Virus record (IMG/VR): IMGVR_UViG_3300032334_001937
Location: 48,020 to 112,019 of that record
DNA: 64,000 nucleotides
Direction: 5' to 3' (one strand)
Source: a virus
Shown: positions 18,843 through 27,332 of the stretch, piece by piece
Layout of the letters: each line of letters begins with the position of its first letter
How positions within the stretch are numbered: position 1 is the first letter of the stretch
Program-made: the position numbers and the translations under genes
The notes under the pieces: model-generated
Seen by the model: the letters and a program-made list of their open reading frames with translations, nothing else
Told to the model about the DNA's origin: nothing
Databases searched by the model: none

Positions 18843-19822
18843 TACAACAGTCCTGGTGTACGCAAGTTTGTTACATATTTATCAAGAATAATGTCAACAA
18901 GAATATTTCCTGTACCAAAGAACTTAGATGGGTCATACTTAAGGCTAAACTGATCTGTTTGATACTCAGTTATATATGCTTTGTAGTGATCCATTCTTCC
19001 ACACTTAAGGTCTTCAATCATCATTCCTACTGCATCACGAACATCGTTTGGAATAACCTTATACCCTGCTTCATAAACAAATACATAATCAAAACCTTCG
19101 GGAAATGACACTGCTGGGTTTCTTGTATTAATCCACATATTGTCAAAATTCTCATATGGAGCATATGTATAAAATGAATCAGATCCAGCATCTCTATATT
19201 TTAGTGGTTTACGCTCATTGCGATTCTTTGGTTCATACTGACTTGAGTCTGTTGGAACCTTAACGATAGATGTTCTATCTTTTGTAATTACATAGTCAAA
19301 CCCTGCAAGTGCTGGAGTTGTAGCCTTTGAATCAAATACCATTATGCCATTTTCATAGACTTCATCAATCTTATAAATAGTTTCCCAGAATGGCATATAG
19401 TCTGTTCCTTGACCAACAACCTCAAGGACTTTCTTCTCAAATGTAAAACCACGGCTAATAAGTGAGTCAACAATAGCTCTTGCAATACGTTCATTATATG
19501 TTGCTTCTGCAATTTCTGATGCTGTTGTACCCAATGTTTTTGGATCAACATATGGTCTAACAATACTAAGAATATCTTGTACTAAAATGTGTTCTTCTGC
19601 ATCATTATTAATTTCATAAATTTGTACAGAATAATCATGATCATAGGTAATAAAATCACCTGTCAAAGTAAAAGTAATTTGTGAATTATTGTCTGATGTA
19701 ATAACCTCAGATGCCTCAACGGTTTTTGGAGCATTTTCAATTGTAAAAAGATAGTCCGTGTTTGGTTCTGGAACATCATACTTAACATCAATAGGATATG
19801 GTGGGAGTCTAAGAATGATCAT
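18842..19822 (-). CDS. head-tail connector / adaptor protein, 326 aa
   Basis: A 326-residue protein, larger than most adaptors. The N-terminal 110 residues look beta-rich (TFTLTGDFITYDHDYSVQIY), and the C-terminal third is helical (VIPNDVRDAVGMMIEDLKC), as in gp6-like connector proteins that start with a DNA-entry helical bundle. It follows a small unknown gene after the capsid genes. The assignment is by order and fold impression only. Confidence 0.55.
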   Translation of the reverse strand: MIILRLPPYPIDVKYDVPEPNTDYLFTIENAPKTVEASEVITSDNNSQITFTLTGDFITYDHDYSVQIYEINNDAEEHILVQDILSIVRPYVDPKTLGTTASEIAEATYNERIARAIVDSLISRGFTFEKKVLEVVGQGTDYMPFWETIYKIDEVYENGIMVFDSKATTPALAGFDYVITKDRTSIVKVPTDSSQYEPKNRNERKPLKYRDAGSDSFYTYAPYENFDNMWINTRNPAVSFPEGFDYVFVYEAGYKVIPNDVRDAVGMMIEDLKCGRMDHYKAYITEYQTDQFSLKYDPSKFFGTGNILVDIILDKYVTNLRTPGLL

Positions 19823-19824
19823 AA

Positions 19825-20166
19825 TTATTTACCGTAGTGTTTTGCTACCTCTTGGGGTGTCGCTATGCGAACCTTATTGTGGGTAAGCCACTTTTCGGAA
19901 ACCTCCTTGGTTACAATATTATAGCCTTTTACGACTTCTCCAACACCATTCCAGAAAATATTACGTTCTGAAAAAAGTGCTACTTTTTCGTCCTTTGGCT
20001 TTTCTACCTTTGGTTCCGCTATTGATTCTTCTCTGGGTGTCCAACTAGCAATTACCTCAAGCATATGAGCCTTAGTCTTTACCCCAAATAAATCAATGTT
20101 ATTTTTCTTTGCATAAGACTTTATTTCCATAACAGTCTTTTTAGACAAATCTTCAATAATAGACAT
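19825..20166 (-). CDS. small SAP/Rho-N-like virion-module protein, 113 aa
   Basis: The first 40 residues (EDLSKKTVMEIKSYAKKNNI, then KTKAHMLEVIASW) resemble the two-helix SAP/LEM or Rho-N type nucleic-acid binding fold often found in small genes after phage capsid proteins. The C-terminal half contains FSERNIFWNGVGEVVKGYN and ends in a helix. It is read 2 nt before the next gene, with ribosome site AGGAGGAATTA. The role is unknown. Confidence 0.6.
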   Translation of the reverse strand: MSIIEDLSKKTVMEIKSYAKKNNIDLFGVKTKAHMLEVIASWTPREESIAEPKVEKPKDEKVALFSERNIFWNGVGEVVKGYNIVTKEVSEKWLTHNKVRIATPQEVAKHYGK

Positions 20167-20194
20167 TAATTCCTCCTATGTCATTATACCAGAA

Positions 20195-20437
20195 TTAGCG
20201 CCGTCTTCTTCCTCTACCAAAATTATTTTGTGATGGTAAACGAATTCCATTTGGTGTTCCAGATGGATTGACTGCGTTTGGACCTGATGTATCACCCATG
20301 TTTGCATTACCAAATGTTCCCATGGTATTAACTTGCAAACCACCTGGACCCATAATGATTACTCCTGGGTTTCCAAGTGTAACAATAGCACCTTCTGCAA
20401 CATGTGTATGATCTTGTGGTGTTCCTGGATATGACAT
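20195..20437 (-). CDS. capsid-N-terminus-like small protein with Arg tail, 80 aa
   Basis: This 80-residue protein shares its beginning and middle with the first 80 residues of the major capsid protein just upstream: both have YPGT-x-Q-x-HTH-x-x-EGA and a later GTFG...NAVNP-x-GTP-x-GI-x-LP. It is rich in Gly and Asn and ends in GRGRRRR, which could bind nucleic acid. It has its own ribosome site (AAGGAGAATAA). It may be a duplicated fragment used as a decoration, head-fibre or DNA-contact protein. The function is not known. Confidence 0.7.
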   Translation of the reverse strand: MSYPGTPQDHTHVAEGAIVTLGNPGVIIMGPGGLQVNTMGTFGNANMGDTSGPNAVNPSGTPNGIRLPSQNNFGRGRRRR

Positions 20438-20461
20438 TTATTCTCCTTATAAATGACTAAA

Positions 20462-20487
20462 GGGGGACAGATTTTACTCCATCCCCC
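20462..20487 (-). terminator. hairpin after capsid gene (terminator or attenuator)
   Basis: On the minus strand a GGGGGA/TCCCCC stem with a loop of 14 nt follows the capsid stop by about 20 nt and is followed by TTTAGTCATTT. The U-tract is short, so partial termination is more likely than a full stop. Confidence 0.6.
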
Positions 20488-20505
20488 AAGTCAATCGTTT
20501 TGCGA

Positions 20506-21618
20506 TTATGAGTTGTTTGCTGCTGTTGCGAATGCAACTGCGTCAAGTTCTTCCCACTGAAGACCAAAGCGGACGAATACTGTGTATTCAATTGTGTCCT
20601 TCTTTGGCTGGTAGAAACGGTTTACAGTGATATCACGCTGGAATCCCCATACACGGTTCTGAGGGAATGTAAGATCTACATAACCTGCAGGGTAGTAAGG
20701 AACTTCCTGAACTTCAACACCGAGAACACGTGTTGTACGTGCTCCACCAAATGTCTGAGCGTTTCCATCATAGTATGCCTGACGGTTAGCCTCAGTACCA
20801 CCAAGACGTGGTGTAAATGCTTCTGCAATTGCATCAGCAAGTGTACCGTTGTTCTTGACAATACCCTGGAATGCGTCTGTACCAGCATAGAACTTAAGAT
20901 TGTTCTTAATTGCACGGTACTTACGTGGCATTGCAAGGATGATATCCTGAAGGATTGGGGTTGTCCAGTTGTTATTAGCAACTGTTACGAGAGACTCGTG
21001 TGAATCTCCGCCCTGTACCTTTGAAACAAAGCCTTCCATGATTGAAAGGAAGTTTCCTGTTGAACCGTCACCGTTGATCGCAAGATCTTCAATGTCGTTA
21101 GCAAAAGCTGTTGTCATCAAACGTACGAGATGGTCTTCAAGAGCTCCACCTTCTACGTTATCTTCAAGTGCTTCTGTTGATACTTCCCAGTCAAGACGAA
21201 TCTTCTTAGTAGTCAATTCAACCTTTGAGAAAGTTGCGCCTGCATTTGTAAATGTAGGGTCTGCCTGTGCTGCTGCACGAATTACACGCTCACCAACGTT
21301 AACCTTTTCAAGTTCCATTGTGTTGGCTCTCATAGTAACTCTACGTCCATCCTTAGCGAGAACTGTAGCATCCCACACATAATCAATGAAGCGACGAGCT
21401 TGTTCAGGCAATAGGATACCACCTGGTGTACCTACAGGGTTAACTGCGTTTGCACCAAATGTTCCGTAATTTGCACCATCAATGTTACCCATAACGCCTT
21501 CACGACCATTAACAATGGCTGCTGCGTCTGCGGTAGAACCAGATGCTACTGCACCCTCACCTGTGTGGGTGTGGCCCTGTGTAGTTCCTGGATAGTTTTT
21601 TACGATATCTTCTGACAT
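20506..21618 (-). CDS. major capsid protein, HK97 fold, 370 aa
   Basis: Length, position after the protease/scaffold gene and the sequence pattern support an HK97-fold capsid protein. The N-terminal arm is Gly/Ala-rich; the body contains EKVNVGERVIRAAAQADPTF, LDWEVSTEALEDNV, and the E-loop and P-domain like segments; the C-terminus has FPQNRVWGFQRDITVNRFYQ and FVRFGLQWEELDAVAF. I start it at ATG 21618 (MSEDIVKN), which lies 7-8 nt behind AGGAGGTGA; the GTG at 21627 overlaps that site. Codons are richer in GC than nearby genes, as expected for an abundant product. Confidence 0.92.
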   Translation of the reverse strand: MSEDIVKNYPGTTQGHTHTGEGAVASGSTADAAAIVNGREGVMGNIDGANYGTFGANAVNPVGTPGGILLPEQARRFIDYVWDATVLAKDGRRVTMRANTMELEKVNVGERVIRAAAQADPTFTNAGATFSKVELTTKKIRLDWEVSTEALEDNVEGGALEDHLVRLMTTAFANDIEDLAINGDGSTGNFLSIMEGFVSKVQGGDSHESLVTVANNNWTTPILQDIILAMPRKYRAIKNNLKFYAGTDAFQGIVKNNGTLADAIAEAFTPRLGGTEANRQAYYDGNAQTFGGARTTRVLGVEVQEVPYYPAGYVDLTFPQNRVWGFQRDITVNRFYQPKKDTIEYTVFVRFGLQWEELDAVAFATAANNS

Positions 21619-21645
21619 ATTGTTCACCTCCTAGTGATTTTTATG

Positions 21646-22266
21646 TTAGTTATATAGGTCGGAGAATTTGAGGAAACGTCCGCCCCATAGGGATTTTTGA
21701 ACTGGACTTTCATCCAATTCCTGCACGATCTCGCCTAGATCGCCAGACTTGCGGAAAGCTGTGTCCTTTTCTACGGAATCAACTCGCTTTCCAATTTCAT
21801 TAAAAGTACCCTTGATCTGATTTACATCAGTTGTTGTGGCATCAAGAGACTTCTTCATATTAGCAACTTCATCACTAAGTGACTTAATTGTTGCTGTTAA
21901 ATCGCTAAAGGCATTAGTAACAGATTCTTTGATATCAGAAATTGCAACTGCAATTACTTCGTCTGACTTAGGAGCCATTGGCTTCTTGTCTTCTGCTTCT
22001 TCATCCCCTGGCTTTTCAGTCGCAGCATCTGCAGCAGTTTCTTCATCAGATGGCTTTGCAGCTTTTTCTGTTGAATCTTCTTCAGTTGCATCAGACTTCT
22101 TGTCGCACTTGCATGCATCCATAGCCTTTCCACAATCTGGACATGTTGAAGCCTTTGTGACTTCCTGGGTATTAGCATCTGCCTCTGGAGCGACCTCTGA
22201 CTTTGCTACTTCTACTGCTGCTTCTGTTTCAATAACTTCTGCAACTGCATCTGTGTTTTCTGTCAT
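21646..22266 (-). CDS. nested in-frame scaffold protein, 206 aa
   Basis: Inside the protease gene an ATG at 22266 (MTENTDAVAEV) is preceded 7 nt upstream by AAGGAGGT, one of the strongest ribosome binding sites in the window. It is in frame with the protease and would produce only the acidic, coiled-coil scaffold half. This matches the arrangement of lambda C and Nu3, where the scaffold is made from an internal start. The ribosome site falls in codons for KEV, which is unlikely to occur by chance at such quality. Confidence 0.72.
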   Translation of the reverse strand: MTENTDAVAEVIETEAAVEVAKSEVAPEADANTQEVTKASTCPDCGKAMDACKCDKKSDATEEDSTEKAAKPSDEETAADAATEKPGDEEAEDKKPMAPKSDEVIAVAISDIKESVTNAFSDLTATIKSLSDEVANMKKSLDATTTDVNQIKGTFNEIGKRVDSVEKDTAFRKSGDLGEIVQELDESPVQKSLWGGRFLKFSDLYN

Positions 22267-23037
22267 GGATTGTACCTCCTTGTTAATCTTAGAAGTATTA
22301 ATGCCTTTAGCACTATCAACTAAGAATTTTATCATGTTTGTTTTTTCTGAGTCATTCTTTTCTACAAAACCAATGTTTTTCATTTCGTTACCACTTACTG
22401 GGCTAACGTATGTTTCTTCATCAGAAGTTAGAACAATTCCTGTTTCTTCATCATAGAAAACATTTTCTACAACTACATCTGCAAGGTCTCCCTTAATTGT
22501 GTCTACTCCGTCAACCTTTTCAACTGACATAATGCTTGCGAACTGATTTGCTGGGGAGTCTACAAGACTCAACTCAACAAGATCATAGTCCTTAATAACT
22601 CTAATTGTTTTATCTAGTTCTTCGTTATATGCGTCATCCCACTTATTCATTCTACCGCCGATAGAAAAACCAGTGTATGTTCCATCAAGAACTTTTTCCC
22701 ATGCATCTGCTGCACCTTTTGAAATGTATGTAGAAACATAAATGCCTTTGTAAAACTTCTTTGACTCTGGATCAAAATACTTTTCTTCTTTAAAAGAAAT
22801 CATCTTGCCAACTGCTGAAGGTTGATGCATTTCACGAATATTTCCACGGAACTTTGCAAAAGCGCTCATTGATGCTTCTGTTGTAACAATGTCATATTGC
22901 TTGTCAACATTGTCAAGGGAGGCAAAGCCAGACACAATTCTTTTCTCAATATCTACTTTTCCAAAGGGCATTGATAAGCGAACATTGTCGCCGTCAGTGG
23001 TCCAAAAAGCCTTATTTATGTTCATATCGTAATCCAT
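21646..23037 (-). CDS. capsid maturation protease fused to scaffold, 463 aa
   Basis: Residues 15-180 fit the prohead protease family (S78/XkdF-like): GFASLDNVDKQYDIVTTEA, a conserved His in REMHQPSAVG (near 74), the catalytic Ser in TYTGFSIGGRM (near 124) and the motif DLVELSLVDSPANQ. Residues 258-463 are acidic, rich in Ala/Glu/Lys, with a coiled coil (ATIKSLSDEVANMKKSL) and fit a scaffold. A small CPDCGKAMDACKC cluster (near 300-315) may bind zinc. The sequence GGTATAATGG spans the start, so the ATG at 23025 (MNINKAF) is an alternative start. The gene lies between portal and capsid. Confidence 0.88.
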   Translation of the reverse strand: MDYDMNINKAFWTTDGDNVRLSMPFGKVDIEKRIVSGFASLDNVDKQYDIVTTEASMSAFAKFRGNIREMHQPSAVGKMISFKEEKYFDPESKKFYKGIYVSTYISKGAADAWEKVLDGTYTGFSIGGRMNKWDDAYNEELDKTIRVIKDYDLVELSLVDSPANQFASIMSVEKVDGVDTIKGDLADVVVENVFYDEETGIVLTSDEETYVSPVSGNEMKNIGFVEKNDSEKTNMIKFLVDSAKGINTSKINKEVQSMTENTDAVAEVIETEAAVEVAKSEVAPEADANTQEVTKASTCPDCGKAMDACKCDKKSDATEEDSTEKAAKPSDEETAADAATEKPGDEEAEDKKPMAPKSDEVIAVAISDIKESVTNAFSDLTATIKSLSDEVANMKKSLDATTTDVNQIKGTFNEIGKRVDSVEKDTAFRKSGDLGEIVQELDESPVQKSLWGGRFLKFSDLYN

Positions 23038-23066
23038 TATACCAAACTTTTATGTAGATTTCTCAA

Positions 23067-24701
23067 TTATTGAGACGCTCTACCTTCACCCTTCGGATTA
23101 CGTCCAGAGACTGTTGCAGGGCCATCTGATTGGTTATTTGTTCTTTCTGCATCTCTAGAACGATTGCCATTTGCTCTTGCATCGGCAGCCTGCCTTGGAC
23201 TTAACTCAAGAGGAGTATCTCCATGCTCTGCCTGTGGAAGATCAAGGATTTCACGAGCTTCATTAGGAAGCATAATCTGATTCTTAACATAACGCTCAAG
23301 AATCTGTGACTGTGCAATCTCATCTGTAAGAGTAAGTTCGTTAAACTTAAACTGAAGAATATCTGTTCTTTCCTTAATAATTTTGCTAATTACCTTCTCA
23401 AGATGCTGTTGTTCTGGACGAGAAACCTGCTCTTTAAATGTGCGATCTTGTGCTAATGCTGCAGCGATTGCTCCTGATTCTGAACCACCAAGCTTAGAAA
23501 TTGGAACTTGATGAGCGATCAAAATATCATCACGATTCTGCTTACGGTATTCCTTAAATGAACCATCCTGAATTCCATTCTCAATTGGTTTCATATCAAA
23601 CTCAACCTTAGAATGATCGTTATCACCAGGTAGTGGGATATACAAAGTTCTGTGTGACTGAGATTTTAGTCCTGTCTGTAGGAATCGGAACATCTTATCT
23701 TCAGCATCAGCCGATAGCTTGGCACCCTTAAGAGTAATTACATATCTTGGTACCGCTTTGTTTTCAAAATAATCAATGTTGTATTGTGAAGCAAGCTGGT
23801 CACCAATAAGTGATGGCAGCGCTGCGATAATATCTGGGACACCATAATAAGTGTTTAGTGGAGAGTAATCCTTGAAATGAATAATTTCATTTGGACGATT
23901 ATCTGCTGTCAGTGGGTTACGGTTAGTTGCTCCAAAATTACGGAAGTAAACAACCTTTGGCCCAATGATTTGAACATATCCATCACGGATACGACGCACA
24001 CGCATTGTTGTTGATGGAATGTGACCAATGTAACCAATCTCACCACTTACAGTTCTACCAACTTCCATATATCCATTACCAGTTGCCTGTAGGTCTGTAT
24101 AAATTTTTTCCATTGTGCGAGTAAAACTGTCATCATCATTTAGTGATTCAAGCCAATCACGAAGTTCTAGTTTTGCTCTTTCAATGCGGTTACGTGCACG
24201 TGCTGTAGCAGCCTGATCTGAATTATTTTCAAGACTCATCATTGTGCGGTCTGTTACATCAAAACGATATCCAAGACCAACAACATTTTCTACCTTTGCA
24301 TCAATGGCAGCATGATTAGCAAAAGATGTATCATAAAAGTTAGCTAGTTCATACATATTGTATGGAGGAGTAATTACATCAAAAAGACCATAGCCATTTC
24401 GGTATACCAAACCAGGATTAATTGCTTTAGAGCCAGAATCCTTTAAGCCTTTTGGATCTGCATTTGCCGAATCAAGATATGGAACACTAAGAAGATCAAT
24501 GTTTGCATTTGTTGCAAGATAGCCTTCTTGTGTCATTGCTTTGTTTACTTGTCTTGAAATACGACGCTTAACATTATCTTCAAGTCCCGTTAAAGATTTT
24601 AATTCTTCCCATGATTTATTAAATGGGTCACTGTTTTTAAATTGACTTTCTGGTTTTTCTGTTGTGCCAAGTCTGGCTTCTAGATAATCTTCGTTATTCA
24701 T
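23067..24701 (-). CDS. portal protein, 544 aa
   Basis: The protein fits HK97/PBSX-type portals: an N-terminal helical region, the central LGYRFDVTDRT segment, a conserved block YFRNFGATNRNPLT, DYSPLNTYYGVPDIIAALP, then ISKLGGSESGAIAAALAQDR and a long helix before LQFKFNELTLTDE. The end is low-complexity. I choose ATG 24701 (MNNEDYLEARLG), which overlaps the stop of the upstream gene by 8 nt; an ATG at 24758 lies inside that gene. It is the first large gene of the head module. Confidence 0.92.
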   Translation of the reverse strand: MNNEDYLEARLGTTEKPESQFKNSDPFNKSWEELKSLTGLEDNVKRRISRQVNKAMTQEGYLATNANIDLLSVPYLDSANADPKGLKDSGSKAINPGLVYRNGYGLFDVITPPYNMYELANFYDTSFANHAAIDAKVENVVGLGYRFDVTDRTMMSLENNSDQAATARARNRIERAKLELRDWLESLNDDDSFTRTMEKIYTDLQATGNGYMEVGRTVSGEIGYIGHIPSTTMRVRRIRDGYVQIIGPKVVYFRNFGATNRNPLTADNRPNEIIHFKDYSPLNTYYGVPDIIAALPSLIGDQLASQYNIDYFENKAVPRYVITLKGAKLSADAEDKMFRFLQTGLKSQSHRTLYIPLPGDNDHSKVEFDMKPIENGIQDGSFKEYRKQNRDDILIAHQVPISKLGGSESGAIAAALAQDRTFKEQVSRPEQQHLEKVISKIIKERTDILQFKFNELTLTDEIAQSQILERYVKNQIMLPNEAREILDLPQAEHGDTPLELSPRQAADARANGNRSRDAERTNNQSDGPATVSGRNPKGEGRASQ

Positions 24702-25089
24702 CAAACGCTGCCCCGCCTGCTTTATTAAGAGTTTGCTGTGCTGCATGCCATGCGCCAAGATCGTTCATGGAAGGAATTAATCCAGCTTTCATGCGATCTA
24801 TTTGCTCAGAATGCTCTTCATCAGTGATTCTTGTAAGACCAGGAACAAAAACTGCTTCTCCATCACCTTCATCACCATAATGCTTAGCTGCTGCCTTAAG
24901 TTCTGCAATTTTAGTTAGATCATTACGCATTGACTCAATGTTTAGTACATTCCCACTGCCGTCCGTAAACCACTTGCCATTTGACTTCTTGTACACATAT
25001 AGACCCCAGTTATACTTCTTTTCAATAACTTGTCTACGTACATTTTTGACAATTGGTTCGCCAGTTTCAGGGTTGATTAAAGAATCCAT
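24694..25089 (-). CDS. unknown protein before portal, 131 aa
   Basis: This small protein starts the structural transcription unit. I prefer ATG 25089 (MDSLINPETGEP) because it lies 7 nt behind the -10 box TATACT; an ATG at 25095 would put only one base between box and start. The N-terminal half is basic (KNVRRQVIEKKYNWGLYVY), and the C-terminal half is helical. In many phages this place holds a terminase or head assembly protein, but this one is far too small to be a terminase large subunit and I see no motif. Confidence 0.65.
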   Translation of the reverse strand: MDSLINPETGEPIVKNVRRQVIEKKYNWGLYVYKKSNGKWFTDGSGNVLNIESMRNDLTKIAELKAAAKHYGDEGDGEAVFVPGLTRITDEEHSEQIDRMKAGLIPSMNDLGAWHAAQQTLNKAGGAAFDE

Positions 25090-25096
25090 AACCATC

Positions 25097-25102
25097 AGTA
25101 TA
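25097..25102 (-). promoter_or_regulatory. -10 box for the head operon (near-leaderless)
   Basis: TATACT on the minus strand lies 7 nt before ATG 25089 in the only gap between the ribonucleotide reductase gene and the head genes. No good -35 is seen at 17 nt (TACTTA). The arrangement predicts a leaderless or nearly leaderless mRNA. Confidence 0.5.
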
Positions 25103-25142
25103 CCATATTCCCCACTAAATAAGTATTTAAAGAACCACTATT

Positions 25143-27176
25143 TTAGTAAAACTTAATTTCGCAGGCATCTGTTGAGCAATATGCCTCACCTGCTGCTTCA
25201 AGGTTTTCTACTCCATCATAAATAGCGGACCAGTCAATTTTACCAATCTTGCCAACATATGAGTTATATTCTTCACGTGTGATTTCTGTATATGGCTGCT
25301 GAGGATAAGTTTTATTTCCCATTGGAAGAAAAGAAACTGCCTTTAGCTGACCCTCATACATATTAAGTGCTGGAGCGACAAACTTCTTTTCTTCTTCCTT
25401 GTCAAATGAGAGTGTTACAGAAACACCATTATCTGACCAGTACTTCTGAGCGGTTGCTGCCAAACCAATCTTTTCAAATAGGCTAACCTGCTTCTCAGAA
25501 CGTTTATGTCCTGATGCTACTGGGAAATATACTACTTGAGTATTTGCTGATACTAGATCTGGTTCAACTTTATATCCCGCTGCTTTAAACAAATGAAGCA
25601 TTGGATCAGTATCTCCAAAACGAATAGCACGAAGATAGAATTCTCCACCAGGTCCCCAGTGAACTCCAGGTGTAGCACCAGAAAGAAGCGATACAGATCC
25701 TGATGGCTTAACTGTTGTCACACGAACTGATTCACGAACACAAAGCCATTCTGAATACTGATGATCATATTTACGAATTGTTGAGTAACCCTCATCCATC
25801 CATTCACGAGTTGTTGGCAAACCATGTTCGTCAGCAAAAGCAGCAATTCCTGTAAGGGATGTACCAATGCGACGATTGCGTTGCATAATTCCGTTTGTAA
25901 CTGGCCAATGTGTTGGCATAAGAGTAACAGTCTTTCCATACAAATATGCAAACTTAAGAGTCTTCAAAAAGTCTTCTTTTGACTCATGGCGATTAAGGTG
26001 AACCTCTACAAGGGTACAAAGTTCATACGATTCAAGTGGCTGCTCTGCACATGGATTAAATCCCATAATACGAGCATCTTTATAATCTGGAGCATCTGCA
26101 AGGCGACCATAGTCACGTGCAACCCCTAGCCAGATAAAACCTGGCTCTCCGTTGTCTGCAATTAAATCTACATAATCTTCATACTTAGTTCCAACTTCAG
26201 CAGCAATAGAGTTATTACTCATCCATGCCCAACCTGGTTTTTCTGGATCATAGGAGTTTCTTTCTGGGAAGACTTCTGGATTTTTAAGATTAATAAAGCC
26301 ATCATCTTCTGGTGTACCCAAAGCAAGAGTTGCAGAACGACGAACATTTCCAGAAACAACACATGTTCCAATAAGGTTTACGATATCTACAATTGCACGG
26401 CTATCAAGCATATCTCCTGCTCTAGAGCCCACAACATTGCGAATGCGTGTATGGAGATCAATAAGTGGCGCTGGACCGCTTGCAACGCCTCCAAAGCCCT
26501 TAATAGGGGCTCCTAGAGGGCGGATAAGGTCATAGTTAAACTCTTGAATTGGTTGGTTCTGGCGTAAAAATGAATTAATCAAAAGGCGTACAGATTCTAC
26601 CCATCCTTCACGGGTATCTGGAATTTCATAGGTAGATACTGGTTCATTAGGAGCATAAATAGACATTTGCTTATCTTGTCCAAGAGTATCAAATCCTACT
26701 CCAATACCCAGCATTAATGCATCCATAACCCAAGCAAATAATGCACCTGGATCATTGCGGTCAATGTCACGAGTAGAAACCATTGCACAGTTTTGGAGGG
26801 AAGCAGAGTTACGCTTTTCCATAGTCATAGGTGTACCGAATGCCCAAAGACCACGACCTGGTGGTGTCCACTTCAATTCAAACATTCTCTGGAAAGCTTC
26901 CTGAGCAGACTTCTGTGCCTTGTTATCATTCCATGGAAGACGATTGTCTTTAGCATGGTTCTTCTGAACTGAATACATACCCTCAATTACACGACGGCAA
27001 ACTTCATGCCAGCGTTCCTTAGTTCCATCTTCCTTAACACGAGAATATGTACGAATAAATGTAATCTCTCCAAGTGAGTTAGATCCTGCATCTTGAAATC
27101 CAAAAGGACTTGGAGCGTTGTTATATTTATTTACAAATTCATCGGAAAGACGAAAAGAGAATACTGTATCTGACAT
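25143..27176 (-). CDS. nrdJ: adenosylcobalamin-dependent (class II) ribonucleoside-triphosphate reductase, 677 aa
   Basis: The enzyme reduces ribonucleotides to deoxyribonucleotides in the host cytoplasm to feed phage DNA synthesis. The catalytic segment MGFNPCAEQPLESYELC carries the thiyl-radical cysteine (near 378), CAMVSTRDIDR (near 131) holds the first active-site cysteine, and the tail CSTDACEIKFY supplies the redox pair. The length and the absence of an R2 partner or glycyl radical region fit the monomeric Lactobacillus leichmannii type. It therefore depends on host vitamin B12. It has its own promoter and lies downstream of a terminator, separate from the oxygenase operon. Confidence 0.92.
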   Translation of the reverse strand: MSDTVFSFRLSDEFVNKYNNAPSPFGFQDAGSNSLGEITFIRTYSRVKEDGTKERWHEVCRRVIEGMYSVQKNHAKDNRLPWNDNKAQKSAQEAFQRMFELKWTPPGRGLWAFGTPMTMEKRNSASLQNCAMVSTRDIDRNDPGALFAWVMDALMLGIGVGFDTLGQDKQMSIYAPNEPVSTYEIPDTREGWVESVRLLINSFLRQNQPIQEFNYDLIRPLGAPIKGFGGVASGPAPLIDLHTRIRNVVGSRAGDMLDSRAIVDIVNLIGTCVVSGNVRRSATLALGTPEDDGFINLKNPEVFPERNSYDPEKPGWAWMSNNSIAAEVGTKYEDYVDLIADNGEPGFIWLGVARDYGRLADAPDYKDARIMGFNPCAEQPLESYELCTLVEVHLNRHESKEDFLKTLKFAYLYGKTVTLMPTHWPVTNGIMQRNRRIGTSLTGIAAFADEHGLPTTREWMDEGYSTIRKYDHQYSEWLCVRESVRVTTVKPSGSVSLLSGATPGVHWGPGGEFYLRAIRFGDTDPMLHLFKAAGYKVEPDLVSANTQVVYFPVASGHKRSEKQVSLFEKIGLAATAQKYWSDNGVSVTLSFDKEEEKKFVAPALNMYEGQLKAVSFLPMGNKTYPQQPYTEITREEYNSYVGKIGKIDWSAIYDGVENLEAAGEAYCSTDACEIKFY

Positions 27177-27236
27177 TTATTTACCTTTCATAGCAAAAAT
27201 AAGTTAAGTACTTTGTAAATTCCAAAGTAGTTCCTA

Positions 27237-27242
27237 AGTATA
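27237..27242 (-). promoter_or_regulatory. -10 box for the ribonucleotide reductase gene
   Basis: On the minus strand TGTGCTATACT gives an extended -10 box 60 nt before the start; GAAAGGTAAATAA is the ribosome site. The box lies just behind the terminator at 27251-27282. Confidence 0.58.
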
Positions 27243-27250
27243 GCACAGTT

Positions 27251-27282
27251 TAAAAAGAAAAACACGCTCACAAAGAGCGTGT
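27251..27282 (-). terminator. Rho-independent terminator of the five-oxygenase operon
   Basis: On the minus strand an 8-bp stem ACACGCTC/GAGCGTGT with a 5-nt loop is followed by TTTTTCTTTTT. It closes the block of five tandem oxygenase genes. Confidence 0.9.
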
Positions 27283-27332
27283 CAATCTATAGTTTATAGT
27301 TAGTACTTTTGCAAAACAAAAGTAGTCTTACA

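Noticed and set aside
21836-22456. Plus-strand frame of 206 residues rich in Ser/Ala opposite the scaffold
   Set aside because: Shadow of the low-complexity acidic scaffold coding region; no start signal and opposite to the operon.
24694-25089. Terminase subunit upstream of the portal gene
   Set aside because: 131 residues with no Walker or nuclease motif; too small for a large subunit and without the helix-turn-helix expected of a small subunit.
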